Part shown: positions 39,555 to 48,749 of the stretch, in pieces
How positions within the stretch are numbered: the stretch's first letter is position 1
How the letters are laid out: every line of letters starts with the position of its first letter
NCBI RefSeq assembly: GCF_038500265.1
Contig: NZ_CP150637.1
Coordinates: forward strand, 2,187,501 to 2,251,500
DNA from: Ignatzschineria larvae DSM 13226
Lineage (GTDB): Bacteria > Pseudomonadota > Gammaproteobacteria > Cardiobacteriales > Wohlfahrtiimonadaceae
Direction: 5' to 3'
DNA length: 64,000 bases
Program-made: the position numbers and the translations under genes
Notes under the pieces: generated by a model
What the model saw: the letters and a program-made list of their open reading frames with translations, nothing else
Databases searched by the model: none
Told to the model about the DNA's origin: nothing

Positions 39555-40379
39555 ATGACGACTATGAAACCGACTTTTATCGATTCCCATTGCCACCTTG
39601 ATATGCTTGATTTAACGGCTTTTGAGGGCGATATTGCCCCGTTATTGGAAACCATTAAAGCTGAAAATGTAACAGAGATGCTCTGTGTTGGCGTCAATAT
39701 AGAGAAGTGGGAAGCGATGGCGAAACTTGTCACCCCCTACCCTAATATCTATCTCTCGGTGGGTGTTCACCCTGGCTATATTCCCGAGGTTAAAGCCCCT
39801 TCCGAAACCCATTTTGCACCGATGCTTGCGAATCCTAAAGTGATTGCCATCGGTGAAACCGGGCTTGATTACCATTATGGAGCGGATCATAAAATTGCTC
39901 AGCAAGCGGCATTTATTACACAAATTGAGATTGCTAGAAATCACCAAAAGCCGCTCATTATCCATACAAGAGATGCCCGAGCTGATACGATCTCGATTCT
40001 CAAAGCAGAAAAAGCCGATGATGTCGGTGGAATCCTCCACTGTTTTACGGAAAATTGGGAAATGGGTAAAAAAGGATTAGACTTAGGTTTTTACCTCTCC
40101 TTTAGTGGCATTATCACCTTTAAAAATGCCTCAGAACTGCGAGAAGTGGTTGCTAAAACCCCCTTAGATCGAATGCTTATTGAGACAGATTCCCCTTACT
40201 TAACGCCGGTTCCTTATCGCGGAAAAGCAAATCATCCAGGGCTAGTGCCGTATGTTGCTAAAATGATTGCAGAAGTGAAACAGATCTCCGTGGAAGAAGT
40301 GGCAAGACAGACCACAGATAATTTCCATAAGCTCTTTGCTAAGCCGATCTCTCGCTATCACGATTCTTTGAATAGTTGA
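39555..40379 (+). CDS. tatD: TatD-family metal-dependent deoxyribonuclease
   Basis: This 274-residue TIM-barrel hydrolase of the TatD/YcfH group acts on DNA ends in characterised relatives. The metal-binding HCH motif is in FIDSHCHLDML, the catalytic Glu in AIGETGLDYH, then a His in KPLIIHTRDA, a His in GILHCFTENW, and an Asp in MLIETDSPYLTP. The start has no clear Shine-Dalgarno. It follows pilZ by 41 bp, a common pairing. Confidence 0.94.
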   Translation: MTTMKPTFIDSHCHLDMLDLTAFEGDIAPLLETIKAENVTEMLCVGVNIEKWEAMAKLVTPYPNIYLSVGVHPGYIPEVKAPSETHFAPMLANPKVIAIGETGLDYHYGADHKIAQQAAFITQIEIARNHQKPLIIHTRDARADTISILKAEKADDVGGILHCFTENWEMGKKGLDLGFYLSFSGIITFKNASELREVVAKTPLDRMLIETDSPYLTPVPYRGKANHPGLVPYVAKMIAEVKQISVEEVARQTTDNFHKLFAKPISRYHDSLNS

Positions 40380-40547
40380 TTTTAACTAGCTGACTTTAAA
40401 TATCTGATTTTGAATCACTCATTTTATATAGTTAATTGCGTATAGCTAACCCTACAAATTATTACTGTAAATTATCCATTGTTACCTATTATTCATCTCG
40501 CAAAGCCCTTTAAGGTCATTGCTTGAATATCAAATTGTGAGAATGTT

Positions 40548-41987
40548 ATGACACAACCCACTGCTAAAATTGCCGTTTTTGGCGACATTATGATCGATAG
40601 TTACTGGATGGGCTCAACAGAGCGTATCTCTCCTGAATCCCCTGTCCCTGTAGTGAATGTCAATCACACTGAAAATCGCCTTGGCGGTGCGGCCAACGTG
40701 GCCCTTAATATTAGTAAAATGAACGTTGATGTAACGCTCTGCGGTTTAGTGGGAACGGATAAAAATGCTGCGGATCTCATTGCCTTATGTCAAGAGAATC
40801 AGATCGCAACAGACTTCATTGCCGAAGCTTCCTTCCCTACGATCGTTAAGCTTCGGGTCATTAGCCGGCAACAACACATTGTTCGCTGTGATTTTGAAGA
40901 GAAACCTCAGCTCACTGAAGCTCTCAAAAATCGTATTATCACCCAAGCTAAAGCCATTATTGATCAGCATGATTTGATTATCCTCTCTGATTACAACAAA
41001 GGTTTTCTCACAGATCCACAAACGCTGATTCAATATGCGAGAAGCCAAGGAAAAATAGTAATCATCGATCCGAAAGGCAGTGATTTTAGCAAATATCGTG
41101 GCGCTTCCTTAATTACACCGAATACCAGTGAATTTGAGGGAGTTGTCGGCAAATGCCCTGATGAAGCGATACTTTTTGCGCAAGCAGAAGCCCTGCGAGA
41201 TCAGCTACAACTCGATGCTCTATTAGTAACACGCAGTGAAAAAGGAATGACACTATTTGAAGAGAATAAAGAATCTGTTACGTTCTCAGCTAAAGCGCAA
41301 GATGTCTTCGATGTGACGGGGGCCGGCGATACAGTCATTGCAATGATCGCTACCCAGTTAGCAAAAGGCACGCCGTTACCGGAAGCATGTAAAATTGCCA
41401 ATGTAGCCGCATCCATCGTTGTAGGAAAAATGGGGGCATCATATGTCACCCAAGAAGAGCTCGATTATGCCCTTGGTCAATCGGATCGCCCCCATAATCT
41501 TGTACTCTCGAAAGAAGCGCTGCTTCATGAAGTCAAACGCGCCAAAATGAACAAAGAGACAATCGTTATGACGAATGGTTGCTTTGATCTTCTACATCGT
41601 GGTCATGTTAAATATCTCGAAGAGGCGAGCAAACTTGGGCATCATCTCATCGTTGCCCTCAACTCTGATGCCTCTGTGAAGCGCCTTAAAGGGGAAACGC
41701 GCCCCATTATGGATGAAGTGAGCCGAGCCACCGTTCTTGCCTCGCTTTCCTCTGTTGCGTGGGTCACTATCTTCGATGAAGAGACACCTGAATCGCTCAT
41801 TAAGGCGGTACTTCCGGATGTGTTAGTCAAAGGAAGTGACTATCAAGTGAATGAAATTGCCGGTGCTCAAGCCGTCATTGATCATGGGGGGCGCGTAGAG
41901 TTAATCGATTTTATTGATGGTTACTCCACAACAAATGCGATTGAAAAAATCAAAGCAAGCTTACAAGCAGAAGCTTCAAAAGCTTGA
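40548..41987 (+). CDS. hldE: Bifunctional heptose 7-phosphate kinase / heptose 1-phosphate adenylyltransferase
   Basis: HldE makes ADP-D-glycero-beta-D-manno-heptose for the LPS inner core. Residues 1 to about 320 are a PfkB-type sugar kinase with GDIMIDSYW, NRLGGAANVALN and the catalytic DVTGAGDTVIA. Residues from about 345 are a nucleotidyltransferase with TNGCFDLLHRGHVKYLEEA and the LKGETRPIM loop. The total of 479 residues matches the E. coli fusion. Its presence implies heptose-containing lipooligosaccharide. Confidence 0.97.
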   Translation: MTQPTAKIAVFGDIMIDSYWMGSTERISPESPVPVVNVNHTENRLGGAANVALNISKMNVDVTLCGLVGTDKNAADLIALCQENQIATDFIAEASFPTIVKLRVISRQQHIVRCDFEEKPQLTEALKNRIITQAKAIIDQHDLIILSDYNKGFLTDPQTLIQYARSQGKIVIIDPKGSDFSKYRGASLITPNTSEFEGVVGKCPDEAILFAQAEALRDQLQLDALLVTRSEKGMTLFEENKESVTFSAKAQDVFDVTGAGDTVIAMIATQLAKGTPLPEACKIANVAASIVVGKMGASYVTQEELDYALGQSDRPHNLVLSKEALLHEVKRAKMNKETIVMTNGCFDLLHRGHVKYLEEASKLGHHLIVALNSDASVKRLKGETRPIMDEVSRATVLASLSSVAWVTIFDEETPESLIKAVLPDVLVKGSDYQVNEIAGAQAVIDHGGRVELIDFIDGYSTTNAIEKIKASLQAEASKA

Positions 41988-42265
41988 TTATAACGTGCTA
42001 GTATCAATAAAGAATAAAAAATAATACAAAAATGTAATAATTAATTTGCAAAGCCTCTGCGCAAAAGTCAAAATATGTGCCATAATTATCTGCATCAGAA
42101 GTTAATTTTCAAACGTTTGTATGGATCGATGAGCGTTGAACTACTGTCTCTACTCTAGTTCTTCTCCATAAAAGGTTGAAATACTGCTCGCAGAAATCAT
42201 CACAAACACTATGTATTAGATAGTCATTACTATTTTGGCCCTAACATTAATAAGGACTTATTAAG

Positions 42266-43318
42266 ATGGATGAAAATAAACGCAAAGCCCTCCAGGCTGC
42301 TCTTGGGCAGATCGATCGCCAATTTGGAAAAGGATCGGTAATGCGCTTAGGCGACCAACAAGCCGCAACTAATATTACACCTGTTTCAACGGGTTCATTA
42401 GGGCTAGATATTGCCCTTGGCATCGGCGGTCTACCGAGAGGCCGAATTGTTGAAATTTTTGGTCCTGAATCATCAGGTAAAACAACACTTACACTCCATG
42501 TGATCGCAGAAGCACAAAAAGCCGGTGGTACAGCTGCATTTATCGATGCAGAGCATGCCCTTGACCCTACGTATGCAGCAAAACTGGGGGTGGATGTTGA
42601 GAATCTCTACATTGCTCAACCCGATAATGGCGAACAAGCACTTGAGATTACCGATACTTTAGTGCGCTCTGGTGCGATTGACATCATCGTCGTCGATTCC
42701 GTGGCGGCGCTCACTCCTAAAGCAGAAATTGAAGGTGAGATGGGCGATTCCCACATGGGCTTACAAGCTCGTTTGATGAGTCAAGCCTTACGTAAATTAA
42801 CAGCCAATATCCAAAAATCCAATACCCTTGTGATTTTCATCAACCAGATCCGGATGAAGATCGGCGTGATGTTTGGTAACCCTGAAACAACAACGGGCGG
42901 TAACGCGCTTAAATTCTACTCTTCTGTTCGCCTTGATATTCGTCGCACCGGTGCTGTCAAGAAAGGTGATGAAGTGATTGGTTCAGATACCCGCGTTCGC
43001 GTCGTAAAAAATAAAGTTGCGCCACCTTTCAGAGAAGCAAAATTTGAAATTATGTATGGTTCAGGTATCGATACATTAGGTGAGGTCATTGATCTCGGTG
43101 TTGAAGCAGGTATCGTGGATAAAGCCGGTGCTTGGTATAGCTACAATGATACCCGTCTTGGTCAAGGTAAAGAGAATGCGAAACAATACTTCAGAGAGAA
43201 TGAAGCATTAGCGAAAGAAGTAGAACAAAAAGTTCGTGAGCATTACATCACAACGCCAGCGCCTCTCGTCGGTGAAATCGATGATGAAGAAGATGATCTC
43301 TTAAGTATAGATGAGTAA
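42266..43318 (+). CDS. recA: Recombinase A
   Basis: RecA forms nucleoprotein filaments for strand exchange and SOS induction. Walker A GPESSGKT is at 66-73, Walker B is [17 protein letters not shown], and the DNA-binding loops [16 protein letters not shown] and [26 protein letters not shown] are intact. The acidic tail [12 protein letters not shown] closes the 350-residue protein. AAGGA precedes the ATG. No recX follows and no LexA box is evident upstream. Confidence 0.98.
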   Translation: MDENKRKALQAALGQIDRQFGKGSVMRLGDQQAATNITPVSTGSLGLDIALGIGGLPRGRIVEIFGPESSGKTTLTLHVIAEAQKAGGTAAFIDAEHALDPTYAAKLGVDVENLYIAQPDNGEQALEITDTLVRSGAIDIIVVDSVAALTPKAEIEGEMGDSHMGLQARLMSQALRKLTANIQKSNTLVIFINQIRMKIGVMFGNPETTTGGNALKFYSSVRLDIRRTGAVKKGDEVIGSDTRVRVVKNKVAPPFREAKFEIMYGSGIDTLGEVIDLGVEAGIVDKAGAWYSYNDTRLGQGKENAKQYFRENEALAKEVEQKVREHYITTPAPLVGEIDDEEDDLLSIDE

Positions 43319-43369
43319 ATTAGACGGTTACTCAAATTACTTACCAGCAATACATCTCTAATCACGGTT

Positions 43370-43400
43370 AAAATAGCGCTATTAAGGCGCTATTTTGTTA
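43370..43400 (+). terminator. Probable recA terminator
   Basis: A 10-bp stem (AAAATAGCGC with GCGCTATTTT), whose arms include the T residues, lies 51 bp after the recA stop. The T tract is short and broken by G. Confidence 0.65.
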
Positions 43401-43429
43401 TGATGCGCTTTAATATGACCTGAATATTG

Positions 43430-43462
43430 CGTTAAGATTTCGTTAAGATTTCGTTAAGATTT
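43430..43462. repeat. Three tandem 11-bp repeats (cgttaagattt)
   Basis: Three perfect consecutive copies of an 11-bp unit lie between the recA terminator and rluC. The 11-bp spacing places each copy on one face of the helix, as in repeated regulator half-sites, but no regulator is identified. Confidence 0.8.
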
Positions 43463-43599
43463 ATCCATTATCTTAAAATCATTCATATTCAAAATAACTT
43501 ATCAATAAAGCGCATCAATAACACAGTAACGACGGATAAGCCTATTTAAAAACATCTTCTTTAAATTTTCAGATTATTACCCATTGATTACTCATCTCT

Positions 43600-44526
43600 A
43601 TGCAAACAAACACTACAGAGTTTCAGCAAGCTTCTATGGTAGAAGTATCACAACATCAAGCCGGGCAACGCCTTGATAATTTCCTGATGGCGCAATTTCG
43701 AGGATTACCCAAAGGCCGAATCTATCAGATGATTCGTAAGGGTGAAGTTCGTATTAATAAAGGCCGTGCAAAGCCAACAACACGATTAGAAGCCGGAGAT
43801 CTTGTCCGTCTTCCCCCCGTTAAAATAGCCACTAAAATAGAAGTTGAGATCCCAGAATCGGCATGGCGTGCACTTAAACCTACCATTATTTTTGAGAATG
43901 ATGATTTTTTAGTAATCGATAAACCCAGCGGACTTGCTGTTCACAAGGGCTCCCAAGTCCCTTTTGGTATTATTGAAATCCTCAAAGCTTTTGGAGGAAA
44001 TGACTTCTATGAATTAGTCCAACGGCTTGATCGAGCTACAAGTGGCCTTCTACTGATTGCCAAAACAGGACAAGCATTACGACAACTGCAAGAACATAAA
44101 CTCGCTCGCACCTATGAGCTACTTGTCGCCGGCAATTGGGCGGATCGATTTACTGAAAAAACAACAATTATTACTGATCCTTTAGACACAGAAAACCGAC
44201 AGAATGGTGAGCGACATGTGATTGTTTCAGAATCAGGAAAACCGGCAGAAACACACTTTACCTGTCTTGATGCAACGAACAGAATCTCTCATTTACAAGC
44301 CGATCTTCAAACCGGGAGAACCCATCAGATTCGAGTACATAGTGCCCATCACGGCTTCCCGTTGCTCGGCGACAGTCGTTATAACCCACATTTTAATCTC
44401 GAAAATATTGCACATCAACGTCTAGCGCTCCATGCGGTTAGACTCTGCTTTAATCTAGATGGGAAAGCTTATGAATTTAATTCCCCATTCCCCATAGAAC
44501 TTCATAAGCTACTAGTAAAACCATAG
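43600..44526 (+). CDS. rluC: 23S rRNA pseudouridine synthase, RluC type
   Basis: RluC converts U955, U2504 and U2580 of 23S rRNA to pseudouridine in E. coli. The 308-residue protein has an N-terminal S4 domain (GQRLDNFLMAQFRGLPKGRIYQ, KGEVRINKGR) and a RluA-type catalytic domain with the active Asp in QRLDRATSGLLLIAK. GRTHQIRVH and HPLL-like GFPLLGDSRY follow. It is more like RluC than RluD by its RKGEVR S4 segment. In many relatives rluC is divergent from rne; here rne is 5 kb away. No good ribosome-binding site precedes the ATG. Confidence 0.92.
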   Translation: MQTNTTEFQQASMVEVSQHQAGQRLDNFLMAQFRGLPKGRIYQMIRKGEVRINKGRAKPTTRLEAGDLVRLPPVKIATKIEVEIPESAWRALKPTIIFENDDFLVIDKPSGLAVHKGSQVPFGIIEILKAFGGNDFYELVQRLDRATSGLLLIAKTGQALRQLQEHKLARTYELLVAGNWADRFTEKTTIITDPLDTENRQNGERHVIVSESGKPAETHFTCLDATNRISHLQADLQTGRTHQIRVHSAHHGFPLLGDSRYNPHFNLENIAHQRLALHAVRLCFNLDGKAYEFNSPFPIELHKLLVKP

Positions 44527-44803
44527 AAACGCTTAGAAATGCATAGAAACACATCAATAAATCAAATAATTAGCAAGATTTAAGTTTTAAAGTAAAATTG
44601 TAAATCATTAGTGTATATTTTGATAAACGACGAAATTTTCAAAGATATCAGGTAAAATAGAGCAAATTTAAAATAGATGATGATCCTTAATGCACAGATA
44701 TAAATGTCATCACTCTAATAAGGATTTCAACAAGATTGTTAACAAACACCTCAATCGCATATCGATATAAGATTCTAGATATACATAGATATAGGGCAAA
44801 AGG

Positions 44804-45205
44804 ATGACGCAACAAGATCAGGAAACGGCACTATTTGAACTACCGGTTCGAGTCTATTATGAAGATACTGATGCCGGTGGTATCGTCTATCACGCAACCT
44901 ATCTACATTATATGGAACGGGCACGCAGTGAATGGCTTATGAGTAAGGGAATTAACCTCAATACTTATGCCCAAACCGATGAGACAATGTTCGTCGTGCG
45001 TAAACTCGATATTGAATATCGTCAGCCGGCGGTACTTTGTGATAAGCTCATCGTTCGCACTCGTCTGATTCAACGAGAGAAGGTTCGCGCCCTGTTTGAA
45101 CAAACGATTTTGCGAGATGATACTATTTTAACCATTGGTCGTGTGGAGATCGTAACACTCAATAGTGTTACTAAACGTCCTAAACCCCTTCCTGACTTCT
45201 TTTAA
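44804..45205 (+). CDS. ybgC: Tol-Pal-associated acyl-CoA thioesterase
   Basis: YbgC is a hotdog-fold thioesterase encoded at the head of tol-pal operons. The 133-residue protein has the catalytic motif YYEDTDAGGIVYHATY, with the active Asp at residue 23, and the ERARSEWL segment. AGGG lies 7 bases before the ATG. It is followed 14 bp later by tolQ. Confidence 0.95.
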   Translation: MTQQDQETALFELPVRVYYEDTDAGGIVYHATYLHYMERARSEWLMSKGINLNTYAQTDETMFVVRKLDIEYRQPAVLCDKLIVRTRLIQREKVRALFEQTILRDDTILTIGRVEIVTLNSVTKRPKPLPDFF

Positions 45206-45219
45206 ACGAGGATTTTGAG

Positions 45220-45921
45220 ATGACTTCTGATTTACAATTTTGGCACCTCATTGCCAGCGCGAGTTTTCCTGTCAAAATCATTATGTTGATTTTGGCTTTA
45301 ATGTTGGTGATCACCATCTTCTTAATTTGGAAGAAATATATCTCTATTAAGCTCGCAAAACACCGTATCAATCAATTTGAAAAACTTTTTTGGTCCGGCG
45401 TTGATATCAATCAACTCGCAGCAGATGCAGCCCGAAAAGGGAAAAGCTGTAGTGGTCTTGAAAAAGTATTCTTATCAGGATTTCAAGAATTTATTCGCCT
45501 TAAAAACTATGCTCAATATAGCCCTGATTTTATCGTTTCAAGTGTTAAAAATGCGATGTTCGCAGAGACACAACGGGAAGAGAGCATCATTCAAAAATAC
45601 CTACCTTGGCTTGCAACGATCGGTTCTGTAGCGCCTTATATTGGTCTATTAGGAACAGTGATCGGGGTGATGAACTCTTTCAGCGCTTTAGGTGCGGTCA
45701 AACAAGTCACGCTTGCTCAAGTCGCGCCGGGAATTTCAGAGGCGCTTATTGCAACAGCCATTGGCCTATTAGCAGCGATTCCGGCAGTGATGGCATTCAA
45801 TAAATTTAGCAATGATATCAACAGCACCATGACTCGCTATGATAGCTTTATTGATGAATTTGCCAATATTCTTGCACGTCAATATGTACAGCTTGTACAA
45901 AAACCGAGCATTCACAAGTAA
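45220..45921 (+). CDS. tolQ: Tol-Pal system proton channel subunit TolQ
   Basis: TolQ is the MotA/ExbB-type proton-channel subunit that energises TolA for outer-membrane constriction at division. The 233-residue protein has three membrane helices, near residues 15-38, 130-152 and 165-190. The conserved LPWLATIGSVAPYIGLLGTVIGVMNSF and GISEALIATAIGLLAAIPAVMAFN blocks are present. GAGG precedes the ATG. Confidence 0.96.
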   Translation: MTSDLQFWHLIASASFPVKIIMLILALMLVITIFLIWKKYISIKLAKHRINQFEKLFWSGVDINQLAADAARKGKSCSGLEKVFLSGFQEFIRLKNYAQYSPDFIVSSVKNAMFAETQREESIIQKYLPWLATIGSVAPYIGLLGTVIGVMNSFSALGAVKQVTLAQVAPGISEALIATAIGLLAAIPAVMAFNKFSNDINSTMTRYDSFIDEFANILARQYVQLVQKPSIHK

Positions 45922-45974
45922 AGCTTGTTAATCATAGTCTGCCCATATCAAGATACGTGAATAGAGGTTAATCA

Positions 45975-46403
45975 ATGAGACGCCAGCGACGCGAAGCAAA
46001 ACTCAATGCCAATATGAATATCGTCCCTTATGTCGATGTCATGTTTGTACTGTTAACAATCTTTATGGTCACTGCAACCACTATCTCTGTCGGAATCGAT
46101 GTCGATCCGCCACAAACAGATAGCAGTCAAGCGGTTGCCGTAGAAGGGGATCAGATGATGGTGATCTCTGTAGATAGTGAGGGGAATTTCTACTTTAATC
46201 TCGCCGATGAGCCAGATCGAGTGCTCAGCGAAGGGGAAATTTTAGATCTTGCCCACCTGCTCTTTACCGAAAACCCGAATATTAAAGCGCTTGTCAAAGG
46301 GGATAAGACGGCACCTTATGGTCGAATCATTGATGCTATGAGCTTACTGCAGCGGGTTACGCAACAAAATGTACAGCTTATGACTACCCCATTTGAAGAG
46401 TAA
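45975..46403 (+). CDS. tolR: Tol-Pal system protein TolR
   Basis: TolR is the ExbD-like partner of TolQ. One N-terminal membrane helix contains the essential Asp (NIVPYVDVMFVLLTIFMV), followed by a periplasmic domain. The length of 142 residues is standard. AGAGG lies 7 bases before the ATG. Confidence 0.96.
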   Translation: MRRQRREAKLNANMNIVPYVDVMFVLLTIFMVTATTISVGIDVDPPQTDSSQAVAVEGDQMMVISVDSEGNFYFNLADEPDRVLSEGEILDLAHLLFTENPNIKALVKGDKTAPYGRIIDAMSLLQRVTQQNVQLMTTPFEE

Positions 46404-46432
46404 CGCAACCCACTCTAAGGCGGGGATCTATT

Positions 46433-47605
46433 ATGAATCGTCAAAATCAAGATAAAATTATCAATATTGTCAGCGCAGTTCTCACCGGTTTAGTCTTTAT
46501 CGGTGTAGGGTTATTCACTTACAGTAACTATGAGAAGCCAAAGCCGGCCTCTATCAATCCTGAGTTTAAAATCAGCGATGAAAATAAAGTGCAGCAGAGC
46601 GAGCGCATTGATACTGAAGTCGTTGAGAATGAACTCAATCGACTCGCTGAAGAGAAACGAGCAGAAGAAGCTCGTATTGCTGCCGAAAAAGCGAGAGTTG
46701 CCGCTGAGCGTAAAGCGGCAGAAGAGCGTCGAATTGCAGAAGAGAAAGCTAAAGTAGAAGCTGCGAAAAGAGCCGCTGAAGCAAAACGACTTGCTGAAGA
46801 AAAAGCAAAAGCGGAAGCGGCTAGAAAGGAAGCTGAGGCAAAACGCATAGCCGAAGAAACAGCCAAAGCGGAAGCTGCTAAAAAAGCAGCTGAGGCAAAA
46901 CGCATAGCCGAAGAAACAGCCAAAGCAGAAGCTGCGAAAAGAGCCTCTGAGGCAAAACGCATAGCCGAAGAAACAGCCAAAGCGGAAGCGGCTAGAAAGG
47001 AAGCTGAAGCAAAACGACTTGCCGAAGAAACAGCCAAAGCAGAAGCCGCGAAAAAAGCCGCTGAAGCAAAACGATTAGCAGAAGAGAAAGCCAAAGCGGA
47101 AGCCGCGAAAAAAGCCGCTGAAGAGAAGCGATTAGCGGAAGAGAAAGCCAAAGCAGAAGCCGCGAAAAAAGCCGCTGAAGCAAAACGATTAGCACAAGAG
47201 AAAGCCAAAGCGGAAGCCGCGAAAAAAGCCGCTGAAGAGAAACGATTAGCACAAGAGAAAGCCAAGGCCGAGGCGGAAGCGGCACGCATTGCCGATGAAA
47301 ATGCTCGTATTGCCGCCGCACTTAATAATGATTATCTTGCAAAAGTTCAATCTTATTTGGAATCATTCTGGACAAATCCGATTGGAAATTATGGTCTAGA
47401 AGCGACTGTACAATTTCAAGTCAAAGAAGATGGCACCATTGTTGGGGATCCTAAAATCGTTAAAAGCAGTGGCAATGAAAATTTTGATGATAGTGTGTTT
47501 GTTGCTATTTTGACCGCCACAAAAATCCCTATGCCTGATGACCCTCTTGTGAGAAAATACCTCGCAAAAGAGGGATTTGAGTTAGTTTTTAAATCAAAAA
47601 ACTAA
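46433..47605 (+). CDS. tolA: Tol-Pal system protein TolA
   Basis: TolA spans the periplasm and links TolQR to the outer membrane. The 390-residue protein has an N-terminal membrane helix (about 12-30), a long Ala/Glu/Lys helical domain (about 65-300), and a C-terminal globular domain (about 300-390, SYLESFWTNPIGNYGLEATVQFQVKEDG). Residues 100-286 are ten tandem 19-residue units of the type RLAEEKAKAEAAKKAAEAK. tolB and pal, which normally follow, are absent; the next gene encodes a cytochrome b561-like protein. Confidence 0.95.
   Translation: MNRQNQDKIINIVSAVLTGLVFIGVGLFTYSNYEKPKPASINPEFKISDENKVQQSERIDTEVVENELNRLAEEKRAEEARIAAEKARVAAERKAAEERRIAEEKAKVEAAKRAAEAKRLAEEKAKAEAARKEAEAKRIAEETAKAEAAKKAAEAKRIAEETAKAEAAKRASEAKRIAEETAKAEAARKEAEAKRLAEETAKAEAAKKAAEAKRLAEEKAKAEAAKKAAEEKRLAEEKAKAEAAKKAAEAKRLAQEKAKAEAAKKAAEEKRLAQEKAKAEAEAARIADENARIAAALNNDYLAKVQSYLESFWTNPIGNYGLEATVQFQVKEDGTIVGDPKIVKSSGNENFDDSVFVAILTATKIPMPDDPLVRKYLAKEGFELVFKSKN
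46730..47290 (+). repeat. 57-bp tandem repeats in tolA
   Basis: Ten units of 57 bp (19 codons), starting at residues 100, 119, 138, 157, 176, 195, 214, 233, 252 and 271, encode the helical rod of TolA. Adjacent DNA units are nearly identical in places, for example around 46830-46950, which points to recent duplication and likely length variation between strains. Confidence 0.9.
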
Positions 47606-47642
47606 CTTCCGTTACAAATATTGATAGCATAAAGGAGTTATC

Positions 47643-48335
47643 ATGATTAAGGTTTGGGATCTACCCACCCGTGTTTTTCATTGGACGCTAGTTTTAGCGA
47701 TGATTGTCTGTGTTTATACCTCTTATAATTTTTCTGATTATTATAATTTCGGTCCCATTGGTAGCTATTCAGCAATGGCGCTTCATCAATATGCCGGCAT
47801 ACTCATTGTAGCGCTCTTAATATTCCGTGTGATTTGGGGAATTTTTGGTTCTACAACATCTCGTTTTAGTGACTTTATCAAAGGCCCATCTCATATCATT
47901 AATTATCTCAAAGCATCAAAAACCCCAACAGAAGGACACAATCCTTTAGGGGCTTTAATGGTTGTGGCACTAATCCTGATGTTACTCGTACAAGTTGCAA
48001 CAGGTCTATTTCTAGAAGATAATACTTATCTCTTTTCTAATGCTCCCCTTTCAGAACATATTAGCGGCGCATTACGTGGAGATTTCCTCTCTATCCATGC
48101 CGGTGGTCGCGCCGTACTTCTTTGGCTAATTGGTCTACATATCGCCGCCGTATTTGCTTATCTCATCATTAAAAAACAAAACTTAATTCGCACAATGGTC
48201 ACAGGTAAACGCGCACTGAAACAGGCTCATACACCTAATCATGCAGCGATTCAAAAAGATCGCTCACTGATCGGTATTATTCTACTGATTGCGATTGTTG
48301 TGCTAACCTACTATATTCTCTTTAATGTTGTATAA
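47643..48335 (+). CDS. Cytochrome b561-family membrane protein
   Basis: The 230-residue inner-membrane protein resembles cytochrome b561/Ni-Fe-hydrogenase-type b subunits, which bind two b haems between four helices. Helices lie near 10-26, 46-66, 97-117 and 153-176, with a fifth near 209-227. Candidate haem ligands are H14 (RVFHW), H48 in MALHQYAGILIVALLIFRVIWG, H147 in LSIHAGGRAVLLWLIGLH and H162. Its electron partner is unknown. AAAGGAG precedes the ATG. Confidence 0.85.
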   Translation: MIKVWDLPTRVFHWTLVLAMIVCVYTSYNFSDYYNFGPIGSYSAMALHQYAGILIVALLIFRVIWGIFGSTTSRFSDFIKGPSHIINYLKASKTPTEGHNPLGALMVVALILMLLVQVATGLFLEDNTYLFSNAPLSEHISGALRGDFLSIHAGGRAVLLWLIGLHIAAVFAYLIIKKQNLIRTMVTGKRALKQAHTPNHAAIQKDRSLIGIILLIAIVVLTYYILFNVV

Positions 48336-48354
48336 ACAGCAATATAGGTTCCAC

Positions 48355-48462
48355 ATGAAACAATCACGAAGTCTATTTTTAAGTTCGATCTGGCAGAGAT
48401 TACTGTATGCGATCATTCTATTGATTCCATTAAGCCTACTCTGCTTTTGGGCACTACAATAA
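48355..48462 (+). CDS. Putative 35-residue single-pass membrane protein
   Basis: A 36-codon frame starts 19 bp after the cytochrome b561-like gene. The product is MKQSRSLFLSSIWQRLL followed by a 17-residue hydrophobic run ending FWALQ, a topology of one helix with a basic N-terminus in the cytosol. The ribosome-binding site is weak (AGG, 9 bases upstream). A strong terminator lies 68 bp after its stop, so it is co-transcribed. It may be a small subunit of the neighbouring cytochrome, by analogy with CydX-type proteins, but I do not recognise it. Confidence 0.4.
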   Translation: MKQSRSLFLSSIWQRLLYAIILLIPLSLLCFWALQ

Positions 48463-48529
48463 AACTGCAGTCTTCAAGATAGTTCGAGTAAACAGATCTC
48501 TAGAAACAGGTCACTAGTGATCATCTCTT

Positions 48530-48573
48530 AAATCCCTTTCGATCAGCTTTAATCTCGTCGGAGGGGTTTTTTA
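48530..48573 (+). terminator. Rho-independent terminator after the cytochrome/35-residue ORF
   Basis: AAATCCCTTTCGA pairs with TCGGAGGGGTTT through G-U pairs and is followed by further T residues and TATAG. Confidence 0.75.
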
Positions 48574-48715
48574 TAGCAAGATCGGTACAAAATACATCTA
48601 TTCAAATGCCGGCGCATCAAGTTCTCAGAAGCAAAGAAGCTATTCTATCGGGCATCTTGTACGTGTTGTTTAATAAGGTTACCCTTCCCTCCCAAACTCA
48701 GATTTCTCTAGGGTA

Positions 48716-48749
48716 ATAAAAAGAGCCGGGTATTTAAATACCCGGCTCT
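48716..48749 (-). terminator. Rho-independent terminator of ahpC
   Basis: A perfect 28-bp palindrome (AGAGCCGGGTATTT with AAATACCCGGCTCT) is followed on the minus strand by TTTTTATTA, about 100 bp beyond the ahpC stop. Confidence 0.85.

Noticed and set aside
42120-42200. LexA box-like sequences near recA (for example CTGTCTCTACTCTAG)
   Set aside because: They do not keep the inverted CTGT-N8-ACAG pattern.
46528-47289. Long minus-strand ORF (253 codons) of Ala/Ser/Phe repeats
   Set aside because: It is the shadow of the tolA 57-bp repeats on the opposite strand and has no ribosome-binding site or known family.
46730-47290. Regular repeats that could suggest a CRISPR array
   Set aside because: The units are contiguous, coding and without spacers; they encode the TolA helical rod.
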